From: Datura wrightii
Taxonomy: Eukaryota > Streptophyta > Magnoliopsida > Solanales > Solanaceae
NCBI GenBank assembly: GCA_035772735.1
Contig: JASDFA010000016.1
Coordinates: 143,356,501 to 143,420,500, forward strand
Direction of reading: 5' to 3'
DNA length: 64,000 nucleotides
In this document: piece after piece, positions 22,699-34,471 of the stretch
Position numbering within the stretch: position 1 is the stretch's first letter
Layout of the letters: every line of letters starts with the position of its first letter
Translations under genes and position numbers: made by a program
The notes under the pieces: generated by a model
Told to the model about the DNA's origin: nothing
Seen by the model: only the letters and a program-made list of their open reading frames with translations
The model's database searches: none

Positions 22699-23478
22699 AG
22701 ACCACCACCACCGTTTCCGCAAAGACTCAAAAAGAGCAAGGAGGAGGAATGCTTTAGAAAGTTCTTTGATATTTTCAAAGAACTTCACATAAATTTGCCT
22801 TTGCTTGATGTTTTGCAGGGAATGCCCAAGTATGCTAAGTACTTGAAAGATGTGGTGGCCAACAAAGTCAGATTGGTGGATGTTCAGACAGTGGCACTAA
22901 CTGAGGATTGCAACCATAGGGTAATGAGAAAGATACTGAAAAAGCTCAAAGACCCAGGGAGTTTTACTCTCTCCATACAAATTGGTAAAGCTGAGGTGAT
23001 AAGAGCTCTATGTGATTTAGGGGCAGCAGTTAATTTAATGCCCTTATCTTTGTTTAACACCTTGGGGTTGGGTCAACCGAGACCAACACGATTGATGCTG
23101 CAGCTGGCAGACAAGTCGCGAGTGGCACTAGATGGAATAATCGAAGACCTTCTCATCAAAGTGGGTAAGTTCATTAGACCTGCCGATTTCATTATATTGG
23201 ATTTTGAAGTTGATGACAAGGTACCCATGATCTTGAGACGGCCATTCTTGGCCACTGGAGGAGAAATTATTAATGTAAGAGCAGGGACCCTGAAAATGTG
23301 GGTCAATGATGAAAAAGAACTCTTTCGGGTCTACCAAGAGATTAACCCACCCACACACTACAAAGACCTTTGTAAGGTCAGTGTGTTGTCAGAGGCTAAT
23401 TGCGAAGTGGCAGATTCCATAGGTCCACGGCCGCATGAGATGATTACTTTTCAGCCTGAATCTGATGGAAGACTTTAG
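22699..23478 (+). pseudogene. A aspartic protease region
   Basis: Pepsin-like retroviral protease domain, mostly in one open frame from 22795. Upstream GMPKYAKYLKDVVANKVRLV is the conserved linker of Athila-type gag-pro. The catalytic motif is DLGAAVNLMPLSLF (usual form D-x-G-A-S/A-x-N-L/I-M-P), and the flap and second half end in LRRPFLATGG. The frame ends at 23478 where reverse transcriptase would be expected to follow, so pol is missing rather than merely frameshifted. An in-frame TAG at 22696-22698 separates it from gag. Confidence 0.82.
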
Positions 23479-23632
23479 TTAGAGAAGGGGTTGGAGGAAG
23501 AGAGGGATAGAGTGGAGGTTGGCCCCTCGAAAAATAAAAAGAGAAGAAGATGGTTCTTAAAAGGGAATAGTGGTTTAAGGATGTCCTGAAAAGAATAGTC
23601 CACGTCGTGCCGCAACGCAAAATCAGGCGCTA

Positions 23633-23650
23633 CTTGGGAGGCAACCCAAG
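23633..23650 (+). other. Conserved stem-loop CTTGGGAGGCAACCCAAG in A
   Basis: Six-base perfect arms CTTGGG and CCCAAG around AGGCAA. I recall the wider motif (tcgtgccgcgacg, then gcgct, then ttgggaggcaaccca) as a conserved feature just after pol in many Athila-type elements. Here it follows protease directly, which suggests that pol was deleted between them. Confidence 0.65.
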
Positions 23651-23927
23651 GGTACCACACGTACAATTTTAATTTTTTTTCATTTGTGTTGATTTTGTTT
23701 ATTTTCATCTTGTTGTTGTTTTTGGTGGTGAATGAAGCACATATGGAGGGAAAGTCTGAGTACCCTTGGAGGAGGAAACTAAGAAGCATGAAAGAGAAAA
23801 AGCGTGGGGTCGATAACCCACTTGTTCAAAATGAAGTAAAACATGTTTTTAGTTAGGCCTAGAGGCCTCAGGGAGTATTTCTCACCCTTTTATTACTTTT
23901 AATTGATGCTTTGGGGACATAGCATGA

Positions 23928-23946
23928 TTCAAGTGTGGGGTGAGGG
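23928..23946 (+). other. Internal polypurine-like tract in A
   Basis: ttcaagtgtggggtgaggg closely resembles the true polypurine tract at the 3' LTR (tttaagtttggggtcg). B has the same at about 29346-29364. Confidence 0.5.
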
Positions 23947-24714
23947 AAATTTCAAAATTTTGTTCTTAATGATTTCGGGTGAATTCAGTACTTGATAAGT
24001 AGTGGTTGATGGAAAATTTTTGAGTTGAGCATGATTCACCCACTTGTTGGTTTTTCTTTTCGGTTCTTTTCCAACGGGAGGGCACTTTGAATCGATGAAT
24101 AAAATTTTTTTGTCTGTACATAGTTGTTTTAGTTATAGTTAGGGACTGTTCCCGATGATGGATGGATGACGATCGTCTTGAGGGAAAATTAGTCAATAGG
24201 TTTTTATTTTGGAACCCGTAGTTGATTGATGGCTTGATGTTCTTGTTATATGCTATGTATGATTGTGAGATGCAAGTGTTGTTAATTTTGAAGCATGCTA
24301 GAAGTTGTATAACTATATTTGAGATGCCTAGGCTCTTGAATTGATTCTATGTGCTTAAAGCTTAATTTTAAATTCTTGTGATTAGCTGAGTAAGAGTCTG
24401 CTAAATTTGTCTTTAATTGAGCATGTTCTATGAATGTAAGAATTTTGAATATTCCATGCCATTGGGTAGTGTCTAGGACTTGTCTGGTGTGTATACAAAA
24501 CAAAATGAAGGATGTCGATTGTAGGAGATGATTTAGGCATTTCTTTGAATGAGCCTAATTTTTATCCATCACTTTACCTACCTTGAATGTCTGATTCTAG
24601 TTAGCCTCATTAAGCCTTTAGCCTATTATTTTCTAGCCACAAAATGAGCGTAATCTTTTCTTTTCATTAGCCGTGAATTTGATCCAAAAATCCTAAGCGC
24701 TTATGTGAAATTTC

Positions 24715-24940
24715 AAAGAAGGTGAGGAGTGAGAAGTGAAAGAAGAAGGAAAATAGTAGTTCTGGGAGTTGAAGAGAAGACTTGAGGTGCACTTGTTTAA
24801 AATTGAATAAGTTAGTAGGGAGTAAAAGAAGAAGAGAGCGAAAAAGAAAATCAAAGAAAAGTGCTTAAGTACTCTATACTAACAGCTTAAGTGTGCCTGA
24901 TGAGATGGGGAAACAAAAGAGGAAAATGGGAGTTGAAAAA
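24715..24940 (+). repeat. A purine-rich zone
   Basis: A mainly A/G tract (aagaagaagagagcgaaaaag and similar) in the 3' interior, interrupted by B. The Q and B zones are in the same relative place. Confidence 0.5.
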
Positions 24941-24947
24941 TGATTTG

Positions 24948-26423
24948 TGATCTCGGGCAAAATAACATGCCCGAGTGATGCTCTATACCTTAATTTAGTC
25001 TTGTTTATCTAATTTATTTTATACATTTTCATGTAATTTTATATAAATGTGAATATATGTGCTAACCAACATGATTAGTACTTGTTTTGTAGGTTTCAAT
25101 GATTTTGAGGAACTAATTCATAAGTTGGTGAAGTAGAGGAATGGAGTCAGGAGCAAATTGCGAAAGTCGGCAAAGAGCATGCCATGGCAAGGCTCCAGCG
25201 AACCAGGTAGCGTGCCACGCCAAGGCAGTCGCGTGACAGGAGATTGCCAACGCGTTGCATGAGCAGCGTGTCACATTGGCAGCGCAGTGACACTCGGCAG
25301 TTTTGGCATCCGGAGGCAATTTCCAGAGAGCCTCCGCGTTACCTCCATGTCACGAAGGCAGTACTCCATGATACACTCCATGACATGGAGCCATTCCACG
25401 ACAGGCTAAATTGTGCACGTTTCTCATTTACTATAAATAGGTCCCTTAGCTCCTAAAACCACTTTGTCACGATTTTATTCTGGAAAACCACCTAGGAGTG
25501 AAGGGAGAAGTGGGAGAACTCATCTAGGGTTTCACAAATTCCCTTCTCATCTACCAATTCTTGTAAGTATGTTAATTTAATTGTAGTTTCTTGTAGTTTT
25601 ACGAACATGAATGGCTAGAACCCTTCCTCTAGGGTTGAAGCCATGAATTATGAATGTGTTTTTATGGAATTGTGTTGGAATTAAGTTATTGATTGTTGTT
25701 TTGTCTTGCATTCTGGATTATTCACAGTTTTTATGATTGATCACCATGAAAACATACACATTAACTTGGGCATTTGCTTGAGAAAGCATTTACCTAGGTC
25801 AGAACATGAGAATGTGAGGAGCATGATTGTATCTCATGATATAATTTGTGTTAGGATAGAAATATACCTAATGCCTTGCTTGGTTGATAAAACGGGATTA
25901 TCTAGAGACCGACTTAGGTTTATCACATCACCACTCGAAGAAGTAGTTGTGTGGCTAAGTTGAGTTAAATGATTAGGTGCACGAGAGTCCCTACTCATTT
26001 CCTCGTAAACCACATCCACATAATTAATTACCCACGAACTAGAAGTAGCATCCTCGCTCACAATGATGGAATGAGGCTAGTTTGTCGTGTTAGAGGCTCG
26101 AAAGGCCCTGAGCATGCAATTCTGATTATGTGAGACAACAATTGATAGTTTCATACTTAACCCATTGCAATTCGTAATAGCGCATGATTATCTGCTTTTA
26201 ACTCTATGTTGCTCCTGGAGTGAATTCAGAATATGTCGTTGACCAAAATTAGACTTAATTAAACCTCCCTCAAAAACTTTTATAATCGACATTTTCGGTG
26301 TTTAATATCACACTTGGAATAGATAGTTAGAGGAATGGGTCCAGTCCCTGTGGGTTCAACATTCCGGTCTTTAAATGAGCCACTATATTACTTGCATGAC
26401 CCGTACACTTGCGGGCTCGGTCA
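24948..26423 (+). repeat. B 5' LTR
   Basis: 1476 bp, starting TGATCTCGGGC. The terminal stem-loop 24952-24975 is perfect (CTCGGGCA, eight-base loop, TGCCCGAG). The GC-rich U3 block is about 25165-25405, the TATA box ctataaatag 25431-25440, and the donor-like cttgtaagtatg is near 25560. It ends gggctcggtca. Confidence 0.93.
25165..25405 (+). promoter_or_regulatory. B 5' LTR U3 GC-rich block
   Basis: Words such as gcgtgccacgcc, gcgtgtcac, cctccgcgtt, tccatgacatgga and ttccacgac, directly upstream of the TATA box. The 3' LTR counterpart (32605-32850) differs at several CpG sites (for example catgacatgg against catgacacgg). Confidence 0.55.
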
Positions 26424-26429
26424 AGTTTT

Positions 26430-26447
26430 TGGCGCCGTTGCCGGGGA
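26430..26447 (+). other. B primer-binding site (tRNA-Asp)
   Basis: TGGCGCCGTTGCCGGGGA, the canonical tRNA-Asp complement, six bases after the LTR. Confidence 0.9.
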
Positions 26448-26560
26448 CTCGGCAAAGTTTTGATAATTTATCTATTTTTGTGTGATTTTTGAATTTCCTA
26501 AAGTGTTGAGAAACTTGGTCTTAGTCTGATCATTTGCAGGTGACAGGTTGTCCTGCGAAG

Positions 26561-27957
26561 CTGGCTAAAAATAGAGAGTTTGTGGAACTGTTGCTTGAAC
26601 CTAAACGTCAAATCCATTTGTGAAGGAGAGTAGCTCTAGAGCAAAAGTTGAAGAGACTTCAAGAAAAGGTACAACAACAACCACCCGCGGGACAAGCACA
26701 ATTGTCATCGGAAGCAATGGCAGCTAGACCAGTTCGTGAAGTGGCAATCCCACAAGCGACTAATGTGAACTATAGCATCCGAAAACCAGAGCCTGGAGGG
26801 AACTTTGAGCTTAAACAGAACATGGTGCAACTGCTACATTCTAGTGGTCAATTCATTGGGATAGCACATGAGGACCCGCAACAGCACTTACAGAACTTTC
26901 TTGAGATAAGTGACACGTTTGTCCCCACCGGCGTGTCCACAGATTATGTCCGACTGACCCTCTTCCCATTTTCATTATTGGGAGAGGCAAAAGAGTGGCT
27001 GAAGGCTGAGCCACCAAACTCCATAACTTCGTGGGATGACTTGGCTAAGAAGTTCCTTATCAGATTCTTTCCTTCAGGCAAGACTGCAATGTTGAGAAGT
27101 GAGATACTAAGTTTCAAGCAGAGGCCTGATGAGAATTTATATTTGGCTTGGGAAAGATTCAAGTCATTATTGAGAGACTGTCCCTATCACCAGCAGTCAA
27201 ATGAAGTGCTGGCTCATACCTTTGTAGAAAGTCTAGACCTACACACGAAAATATTACTAGACTCTGCATCGGGTGGGCAAGCCTTGGAGAAGACGTATGA
27301 TGAGTTGTACACTTTGTTGAATAGAATTGCTCAAGGAAATCCAGAGTGGCACAGCGAGTCATCGAGAGGGGCAGGAAAGAGATCAAGGTTGATAGAGGTA
27401 GATGGAATGAATGCCTTGGCAGCGCAGTTAGCTTCTTTCCAGCATCAGATGATGACTCAGTTCATAAACTGAGTATGAACCAACAACAGGGCCAGGTTAA
27501 TGCAGTTCAGCAAGCTCCGAGTTGGTGTGAAATTTGTTGTAATAATGGGCACAAGGCAGAATAGTGTGGAGCCAATCCGGAATCAGTCAATTTTGTTGGG
27601 AATGTGCAGTGGAACAATCAGAATGTTGGACACAACTACAATAGAAATTGGCAGGGCCACCCGAATTTTTCATGGGGTGGAAACCAAAAGAAGAGTTATA
27701 TGCACCCTCAACAACAGCAGTATCAGCAGAATAGGAAGAATGATAGGAAATTGAGCAGCAGAATTGAGGAAACATTGCAGAAAATCATGGAGACCCAGAC
27801 TCAGTTAGTGGAAAATCAGGCGAGGATGGCAACAGACTTAAAGAATCAGCAAATGGCCACACGAAATCTTGAAAAACAAGTGGGTCAGATAGCAGCTGCT
27901 CAAAACATGAGATCGCAGGGGGGATTACCAAGCGACACAGATCCTAACCCCCAGTAG
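26561..27957 (+). pseudogene. B gag, nearly complete, few breaks
   Basis: Athila-type gag, the best preserved in the window. It begins LAKNREFVELLLEPKRQ from a CTG at 26561, then has a TGA at about 26621. The frame 26648-27472 is open for 274 codons: HEDPQQHLQNFLEISDTF, SLLGEAKEWLKAEPPNSI, KKFLIRFFPSGKTAMLR, QRPDENLYLAWERFKSLL and YDELYTLLNRIAQGNPEW form the capsid-type core. A small frameshift near 27470 moves to a frame with the zinc knuckle (WCEICCNNGHKAE, stop, CG) at about 27530-27570. Then come a GN/Q-rich stretch and a coiled-coil-like QLVENQARMATDLKNQQMAT segment, with a stop at 27955-27957. Confidence 0.87.
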
Positions 27958-28869
27958 GTCAATGCCATCAGTCTGAGAAGCGGCAAACAATTAGCTGATG
28001 CAGTGCCAAAAGAGCTGACAAAGGAGGTTCAACCGGAGTTGGTTAGACCAGGACCATCCAGCAACACGGGAGATAATCAGAGTGTTGGGAAACAACATGC
28101 ACAATCTTCATTGCAGCCAGCACAAAGACCACCACCACCATTCCCTCAGAAATTTAGAAAGAGCAAGGAGGAGGAATGCTTCAAAACGTTCTTTGAGAGT
28201 TTCAAAGAACTTCACATAAATTTTCCTCTTATTGATATTTTGCAGGGAATGCCCAAGTATGCTAAATACTTTAAGGATGTGATGGCAAACAAAGTTAGGT
28301 TGGTGGACGTCCAGACTGTAGCACTGACTGAGGAGTGCAGTCACCGGGTACTGAGCAAGATTTCGAAGAATCTCAAAGACCCAGGGAGTTTTACCCTCCC
28401 CACACAAATTGGTAAAGCTGAGGTGCTACGGGCTTTGTGTGATCTAGGGGCAGCAGTTAACCTAATGCCCCTATCCTTATTCAACACCCTGGAGTTGGGA
28501 AAACCGAGGCCGACGAGGTTGATGCTGCAGCTGGCTGACAAGTTGTGAGTGACACCCGATGGAATAACAGAGGACCTTCTCATCAAAGTAGGTAAGTTTA
28601 TTATACCTGCTGCTTTTATTGTTCTAGATTTTCAGGTTGATGACCAGGTACCCTTAATGTTGGGACGGCCATTCTTGGCCACCGGAGGAGCGGTGACTGA
28701 TTTGAGAGTAGGGACCCTGAAAATGAGGGTCGAAGATGAAGAACTCTTCCGTGTTTACCAAGAAATGAACCCATCCGAAAACTGCAGCAACCTTTGTCAG
28801 GTTAGTGTGTTGTCTGAGGATGAGTGTGGGGTGGAGGATTCCACAGGTGAGGGCCAAAGGCAATGACAA
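27958..28869 (+). pseudogene. B aspartic protease region
   Basis: Open from 28003 to a TGA at 28546-28548, then continuing in frame to 28866. It carries GMPKYAKYFKDVMANKVRLV, the catalytic motif LCDLGAAVNLMPLSLF and, after the stop, LGRPFLATGG. The stop lies where A reads TCG CGA and B reads TTG TGA: two C-to-T changes at CpG sites, as expected from decay of methylated cytosines. There is no pol downstream. Confidence 0.85.
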
Positions 28870-29773
28870 GTGTTCAGCTCGAGTCTGATAAAGAGCTTCA
28901 AATTGAGAAGAAGCGGGAGGAAGAGAGGAATAGAGTGGAGGCTGTTTCCTCTAAAAATCAAAAGAAAAGGAGATGGTTCTCGAATGGGAACCCAGGTATG
29001 AGTATTTCCTGAAAAGGACAGTCCACGTCGTGCCGCGACGTAAAATTAGGCACTGCTTGGGAGGCAACCCAAGGGTACCTCAGGTACAAGTTGTTTAATT
29101 TTGATTTTGTGTTGATTTTGTTGTTTTCATTATGTTTGTGTTTTTGGTGGAAAGTTAAGCACAGATGGAAGGGAATTCTGAGTATCAAGAAGGAGGAAGC
29201 TAAAAAGCATGAAATAGAAGAAGTGTGGGGTCAACCATCCACCTAGGAGAACTTGAAGAAAAGCATGCTTTTAGCTTGGGATAGAGGCTCAAGGAGTATT
29301 TCTCTTCCTTTAAATTTTAATTTGATGCTATGAGGACATAGCTGGATTTAAGTGTGGGGTGAGGAAAATATCAAAAAATTTCTACTTAATGATTTTTGGT
29401 GAATGCAATGCTTGTGCGAAATATTGAAATTTTTTTGTGATTTTGTGAGTCAAGCATGAGTTCATAACCCGTTGGTTTTCCTTTTCAGTTCTTTTCTGAC
29501 GGGAGGTCTTTGAACCGAAAAAATTTTCTTTATCTGTATATAATGTTTTTAGTCATAGTTAGGACTGTTTCCGATGATGGATGGATGACAACCGTCTTGA
29601 GGAAAATTAGTCATTAAGTTTTGGTTTTTGAAACCGTAGCTAATCAATGCTTGATGTTCTTGTTATGGGCTATAAATGATTGTAAGATGCAAGTATGTTC
29701 AGTGTTGAAGCATGTAAGAAAGGTATAACTTTGTTTGAGACACTTAGGTTCTTGAATTTGACTCAATATGATT
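28870..29773 (+). other. B non-coding 3' interior, left of C
   Basis: Colinear with A from 23479. It contains the conserved stem-loop at 29056-29073 and an internal polypurine-like tract (ttaagtgtggggtgagga, about 29347-29364). It ends in tgatt (29769-29773), the left target duplication of C. Confidence 0.65.
29056..29073 (+). other. Conserved stem-loop CTTGGGAGGCAACCCAAG in B
   Basis: Identical to the copy in A at 23633-23650 although the surrounding sequence differs. Confidence 0.65.
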
Positions 29774-31208
29774 TGATAACGGGCAAAAATATATGCCCGA
29801 GATACTCTTTATTACTTCAATTAGCCTTGTTTATCTAAGTTATTGTATACATTTTCATGTAATTTTATATAATGTGGAGATATGTGCTAACCAACATGAT
29901 TAGCCTTTGTTTTGTAGGTTTTGATAATGTTTGAGTAACTAATCCATGAGTTGGTCAAGTAGAAGCTTGGAAACGGAATTAACACGCGAACGTCGGTAAG
30001 GAAGAGGCACAAAACAGCCCACCGGCGCGTCGACAAGGTGCCACGGCAGGCAGGCCGCTCAAAACAGCCCACCTGCGCATTGGCAACGTGCCACGGCAGG
30101 TGGACTCCGCGACCATGGGGCTACAACGCGCTTCCCAGGCAGCGTGACACGTTGCCAACGCGGCAAGGTGCTGCCTGGGCCGATTTCGGGTGATTTTCCA
30201 GAGAGCCTCCGCGTTCGTAGCGTGTCACGGAGGCCGTGCTCCGCGACGCACTCCGTGACATGTTGCTTGTTAATCCGGGAAAGATTCCTACTAATATAAA
30301 TAGCACACTTAGGTTTATTTTTGAGGGGGAAGACTTGGTAGAGCTAGGACGTGGGTTAGCAGCAGTTGAGGGACGAAAAAGCTAAGGGTTTTTCTCTCTT
30401 TCTTTCTTCTTTCAATCAATTGTACGTATGATTTACACTCATTTGAGGATGATCAATCCACAAATGAGTGGCTAATTCTCTTCCTTGCTAAGGTTTTGAA
30501 CATGTGTATTGAATTTTGATTGTGAATTATATGGTTTTTCATCTTCTTCTTTAATGTTGTTCTATTAATTCTTGTTCTTTACTGCATTAGTGTGTGGCCA
30601 ACATTAATGTACATCTAAAAAGTCCAATTTCACTCGAGAGAGAAAGAAATTGGAAAGTTGTGAATTAATAGGGTATTGTTCTTAACTTGATTTGGGAAAA
30701 TTGGGTTTTGATGTGCTTTCCTGATAGAAATATACTTGAAAGCCGTATTAGTCAATTTAGGAACCGGAATTGTATTGCTAGGTCATAAATTGCATTTGAT
30801 CACAGAAATGTAGACGAATGGTTTATGATTCTAAAGTGAGATTAAATACGAGAGTTTTAATCTCTAGGCTAATGTTCTTGGCTAGCAACATGAAGAGAAG
30901 AATAACCGAATTATGATTACTATCGAATTCATTACTTGTTCTTAACCTTGGCAGGCTCTTATCCATAGTTTCAATTCAAGTAAATATTTGTTAATAGTTT
31001 TAGTATATAGTTTATAAACAAAATTATTTAACTTTTGGTTACATTGTTGTCAACATAATTAGAAGTAAACTAGAATATAGTATACTTAAGCAATTTTACT
31101 TATCCAGAGTCTCCTTGGATCGATACTTGGCTTACTTAGCCACTTTATTACTTGTTTGACCACGTGCACTTGCGTGTCGGTTTTTAACCCCTACCAAAGC
31201 ACCGAGCA
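29774..31208 (+). mobile_element. C: solo LTR of an Athila-like relative, nested in B
   Basis: 1435 bp with an exact target duplication tgatt (29769-29773 and 31209-31213). Removing it gives sequence colinear with A around 24340-24400. It starts TGATAACGGGCA with the partner arm TGCCCGAG. The U3 block is at about 29995-30265 and the TATA box tataaatag at 30295-30303. It is the same subfamily as E at 63932. Solo LTRs arise by recombination between the two LTRs of a full element. Confidence 0.92.
30011..30110 (+). repeat. 50-bp tandem duplication in the U3 block of C
   Basis: Units 30011-30060 and 30061-30110 both start aaaacagcccacc, with gcgc close behind, and share gtgccacggcagg. They lie in the GC-rich block upstream of the TATA box. 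Confidence 0.75.
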
Positions 31209-31213
31209 TGATT

Positions 31214-32389
31214 GAAGCATAATTCTGAATTCTTGTGATTAGCTGAGTAAGAGTCTGTTGAATGTGTCCGGAATTGAGCATGTGCCATGAGTGTAAGGTT
31301 TTTGAGCATTCTATGCTATTGTGGAATGTCTAGAACTTGCCTGGTGTGTTTATAAAACGAAATGAAGGATGTGAATTGTAGGAGATGATTTAGGCATTTC
31401 TTTGAAGGAACCTAAATGTTATCCCTCATTTTACCTACCTTGAATATGTAATCCTAGTTAGCCCCGTTGAGCCTTGAGCCTGTTCTTTGACAGCTACAAC
31501 ATAAGCTTATTCCTTTTTCTTTCATTAGCCTTGAATTTGAACCAAAACTCCTAAGCGCTTAAAGGATAAATCCGAAAGAGTAAAGGAGTGACAAAAATGA
31601 AAAAGAAGGAAAAATGGAAGTTGTGAAAGTTGAGAAAGGTCAAGGGTGCACTGGTGTGAAAATGGCTGATTATTATAAGGAGTAAGAAAATAAATTAATG
31701 AAAAGTTACATATCGAACTCCTTACTAATTAGCCAAAAGTGCCTAAATAAAGGGGGAACAAAAGAGGAAAAAGAAAGCTGAAAGGAGAAAAAGGTGAAGT
31801 AAGGGAAGGGAAGTTTGTAATGAGGGCGTGATGTATTAAAAGAGCTTAGGGAAGATAGTCACTATTACTATCCATAATAGTACCTACCCGTCCCTTAGTT
31901 ACATTACAACCTAAAAAGTCCTACTTGATCTTACATTCATACATCCTCAAATTAGTGGAATGAAACACTAAGGGCAAGCTTATGGGTCATTACATGATGC
32001 ATATGAATTCTTTGTGAGAGTGAGCGTAATTCTATTCATGTACTCACACATGTTGTGATTAAAAAGTCTTTGCGTGTGAAATTGGGTAACTCTCGTTGCG
32101 TGAGGGCACATGTTGAATGAAGGATATAATTCATGTGGGATTTCTTAATCAGTTTATTTGCATGAGTTTGCTACGATTGAGAGTCGCTTCTTGAGGTTAA
32201 GAAGTCTTAGCGGAGTTGTATTTCATTTCAATGATTAAATCGTGCATGCTCTATTGTTAGCTTGTCATCTTAAATAATCATTATAGCCATAGCTTGAATT
32301 ATTTTGCTAAATTAGCTATGTGTGAGTCTCCATATGCATGAGATGTAAAAGGTTGTTCGAGGACGAACAAGGCTTTAAGTGTGGGGTTG
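31214..32389 (+). other. B non-coding 3' interior, right of C, with polypurine tract
   Basis: Colinear with the A interior. A purine-rich zone lies at about 31560-31830. The polypurine tract ggctttaagtgtggggttg (32371-32389) abuts the 3' LTR. No coding similarity. Confidence 0.65.
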
Positions 32390-33863
32390 TGATCTCGGGC
32401 AAAATAGCATGCCCGAGTGATGCTCTATACCTTAATTTAGTCTTGTTTATCTAATTTATTTTATACATTTTCATGTAATTTTATATAAATGTGAATATAT
32501 GTGCTAACCAACATGATTAGTCCTTGTTTTGTAGGTTTTAATGATTTTGAGGAACTAATTCATAAGCTGGTGAAGTAGAGGAATGGAGTCAGGAGCAAAT
32601 TGCGAAAGTCGGCAAAGAGCATGCCATGACAAGGCTCCAGCGAACCAGGTAGCGTGCCACGCCAAGGCAGTCGCGTGACAGGAGATTGCCAACGCACTGC
32701 ATGAGTAGCGTGTCACGTTGGCGGCGCGGTGACACTCGGCAGTTTTGGCATCAGAAGGCAATTTCCAGAGAGCCTCCGCGTTACCTCCATGTCATGGAGG
32801 CAGTGCTCCGCGATACACTCCATGACACGGAGCCATTCCACGACAGGCTAAATTGTGCACGTTTCTCATTTACTATAAATAGGTCCCTTAGCTCCTAAAA
32901 CCACTTTGTCATGATTTTATTCTGGAAAACCACCTAGGAGTGAAGGGAGAAGTGGGAGAACTCATCTAGGGTTTCGTAAATTCCCTTCTCATCTACCAAT
33001 TCTTGTAAGTATGTTAATTTAGTTGTATTTTCTTGTAGTTTTACGAACATGAATGGCTAGAACCCTTCCTCTAGGGTTGAAACCATGAATTATGAATGTG
33101 TTTTTATGGAATTGTGTTGGAATTAAGTTATTGCTTGTTGTTTTGTCTTGCAATCTGGATTATTCACAGTTTTTATGATTGATCACCATGAAAACATACA
33201 CGTTAACTTGGGCATTTGCTTCAGAAAGCATTTACCTAGGTCAGAACATGAGAATGTGAGGAGCATGATTGTATCTCACGATATAATTTGTGTTAGGATA
33301 GAAATATACCTAATGCCTTGCTTGGTTGATAAAACGGGATTATTTAGAGACCGACTTAGGTTTATGACATCGCCACTCGAAGTAGTTGTGTGGCTAAGTT
33401 GAGTTAAATGATTAGGTTCACGAGAGTCCCTACTCATTTCCTCATAACCCACATCCATGTAATTAATTGCCCACGAACTAGAAGTAGCATCCTCGCTCAC
33501 AATGATGCAGTGAGGCTAGTTTGTCGTGTTTAGAGGCTCGAAAGGCCCTGAGCATACAGTTCTGATTATGTGAGACAACAATTGATAGTTTCATACTTAA
33601 CCCATTACAATTCTAATAGCGCAAGATTATCTGGTTTTAACTCTATGTTTCTCCTGGAGTGAATTCAGAATATGTTGTTGACCAAAATTAGACTTAATTA
33701 AACCTCCCTCGAAAACTTTTATAATCGACATTTTCGGTGTTTAATATCACACTTGGAATAGATAGTTAGAGGAATGGGTCCAGTCCCTGTGGGTTCGACA
33801 TTCCGGTTCTTTAAAAGAGCCACTATATTACTTGAACGACCCGTACACTTGCGGGCTCGGTCA
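32390..33863 (+). repeat. B 3' LTR
   Basis: 1474 bp, a very close match to 24948-26423. The terminal stem-loop 32394-32417 is perfect. The U3 block is about 32605-32850 and the TATA box ctataaatag 32873-32882. Confidence 0.93.
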
Positions 33864-34471
33864 AAAAGTATAAAGGTGAAGTAGGATGATGGAAACTCTT
33901 AATGAAAGGGTGGTGAATTAAAAGCGCTTAGGGAAGATAATCACTATTATTATCCATAATAGTACCTAACCTCCCTTAGCTTACATTACAACCCGATAAG
34001 TCCTACTTGATCTTACTTTTTAATATTCTTAAATTAGTGGAGTAAAACACTAAGAGAAAGCTTATGGGTCAATACATGTGGCATGTGAATTCTTTTTGAG
34101 AGTGAGCTTACTTCTTATCCATATACCCATGCATGTTATAATTTGAAAACATAGGAGTGAAAATGGGTAACTCTCTTGTTGTGAGGGCACAAGTTTAATG
34201 AAGGATAAATTTCATGTTGGATTTCTTGATTGGTTGATTTGCATGAGTTTGTTGAGATTGAAAGTCTATTCTTGAGGTTAGGAAGTTTTAACATAGTTAT
34301 ATGTGATTTTAATGGTTAAATATTGCATGCTCTATTTTTAACTTTCTATCTAAAACAATCGTTGTACCTTAACTTGAATTGTCTTGCTTCAATTAGCTAT
34401 GTTTGAGTCTTCATGTGCATGAGATGTAAAAGAGTTTTTCGGGGACGAACAAGACTTTAAGTTTGGGGTCG
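33864..34471 (+). other. A interior tail right of B, with polypurine tract
   Basis: It resumes element A, colinear with B at about 31790-32389, and ends in the tract gactttaagtttggggtcg (about 34453-34471) against the 3' LTR. Confidence 0.7.

Larger units (their letters stand above)
23479..24947 (+). other. A non-coding 3' interior, left of B
   Basis: About 1.5 kb without protein similarity, colinear with B at 28870-29773 and 31214-31790. It includes the conserved stem-loop (23633-23650), an internal polypurine-like tract and a purine-rich zone (about 24715-24940). Confidence 0.65.
24948..33863 (+). mobile_element. B: Athila-like gag-pro element nested in A
   Basis: The LTRs are 24948-26423 and 32390-33863, differing at only about 2% of bases in the parts compared by eye. 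Flanks join A's 3' interior (purine-rich to gtgaagtagg) in a way that matches B's own interior near 31790, but no clear 5-bp target duplication is seen (atttg on the left, aaaag on the right). It belongs to the same family as A and likewise has gag and protease only. It contains solo LTR C. Confidence 0.9.

Noticed and set aside
24943..33868. A 5-bp target duplication for B
   Set aside because: The flanks atttg and aaaag do not match and shifting the ends does not help. The insertion is supported by LTR pairing and colinearity instead.
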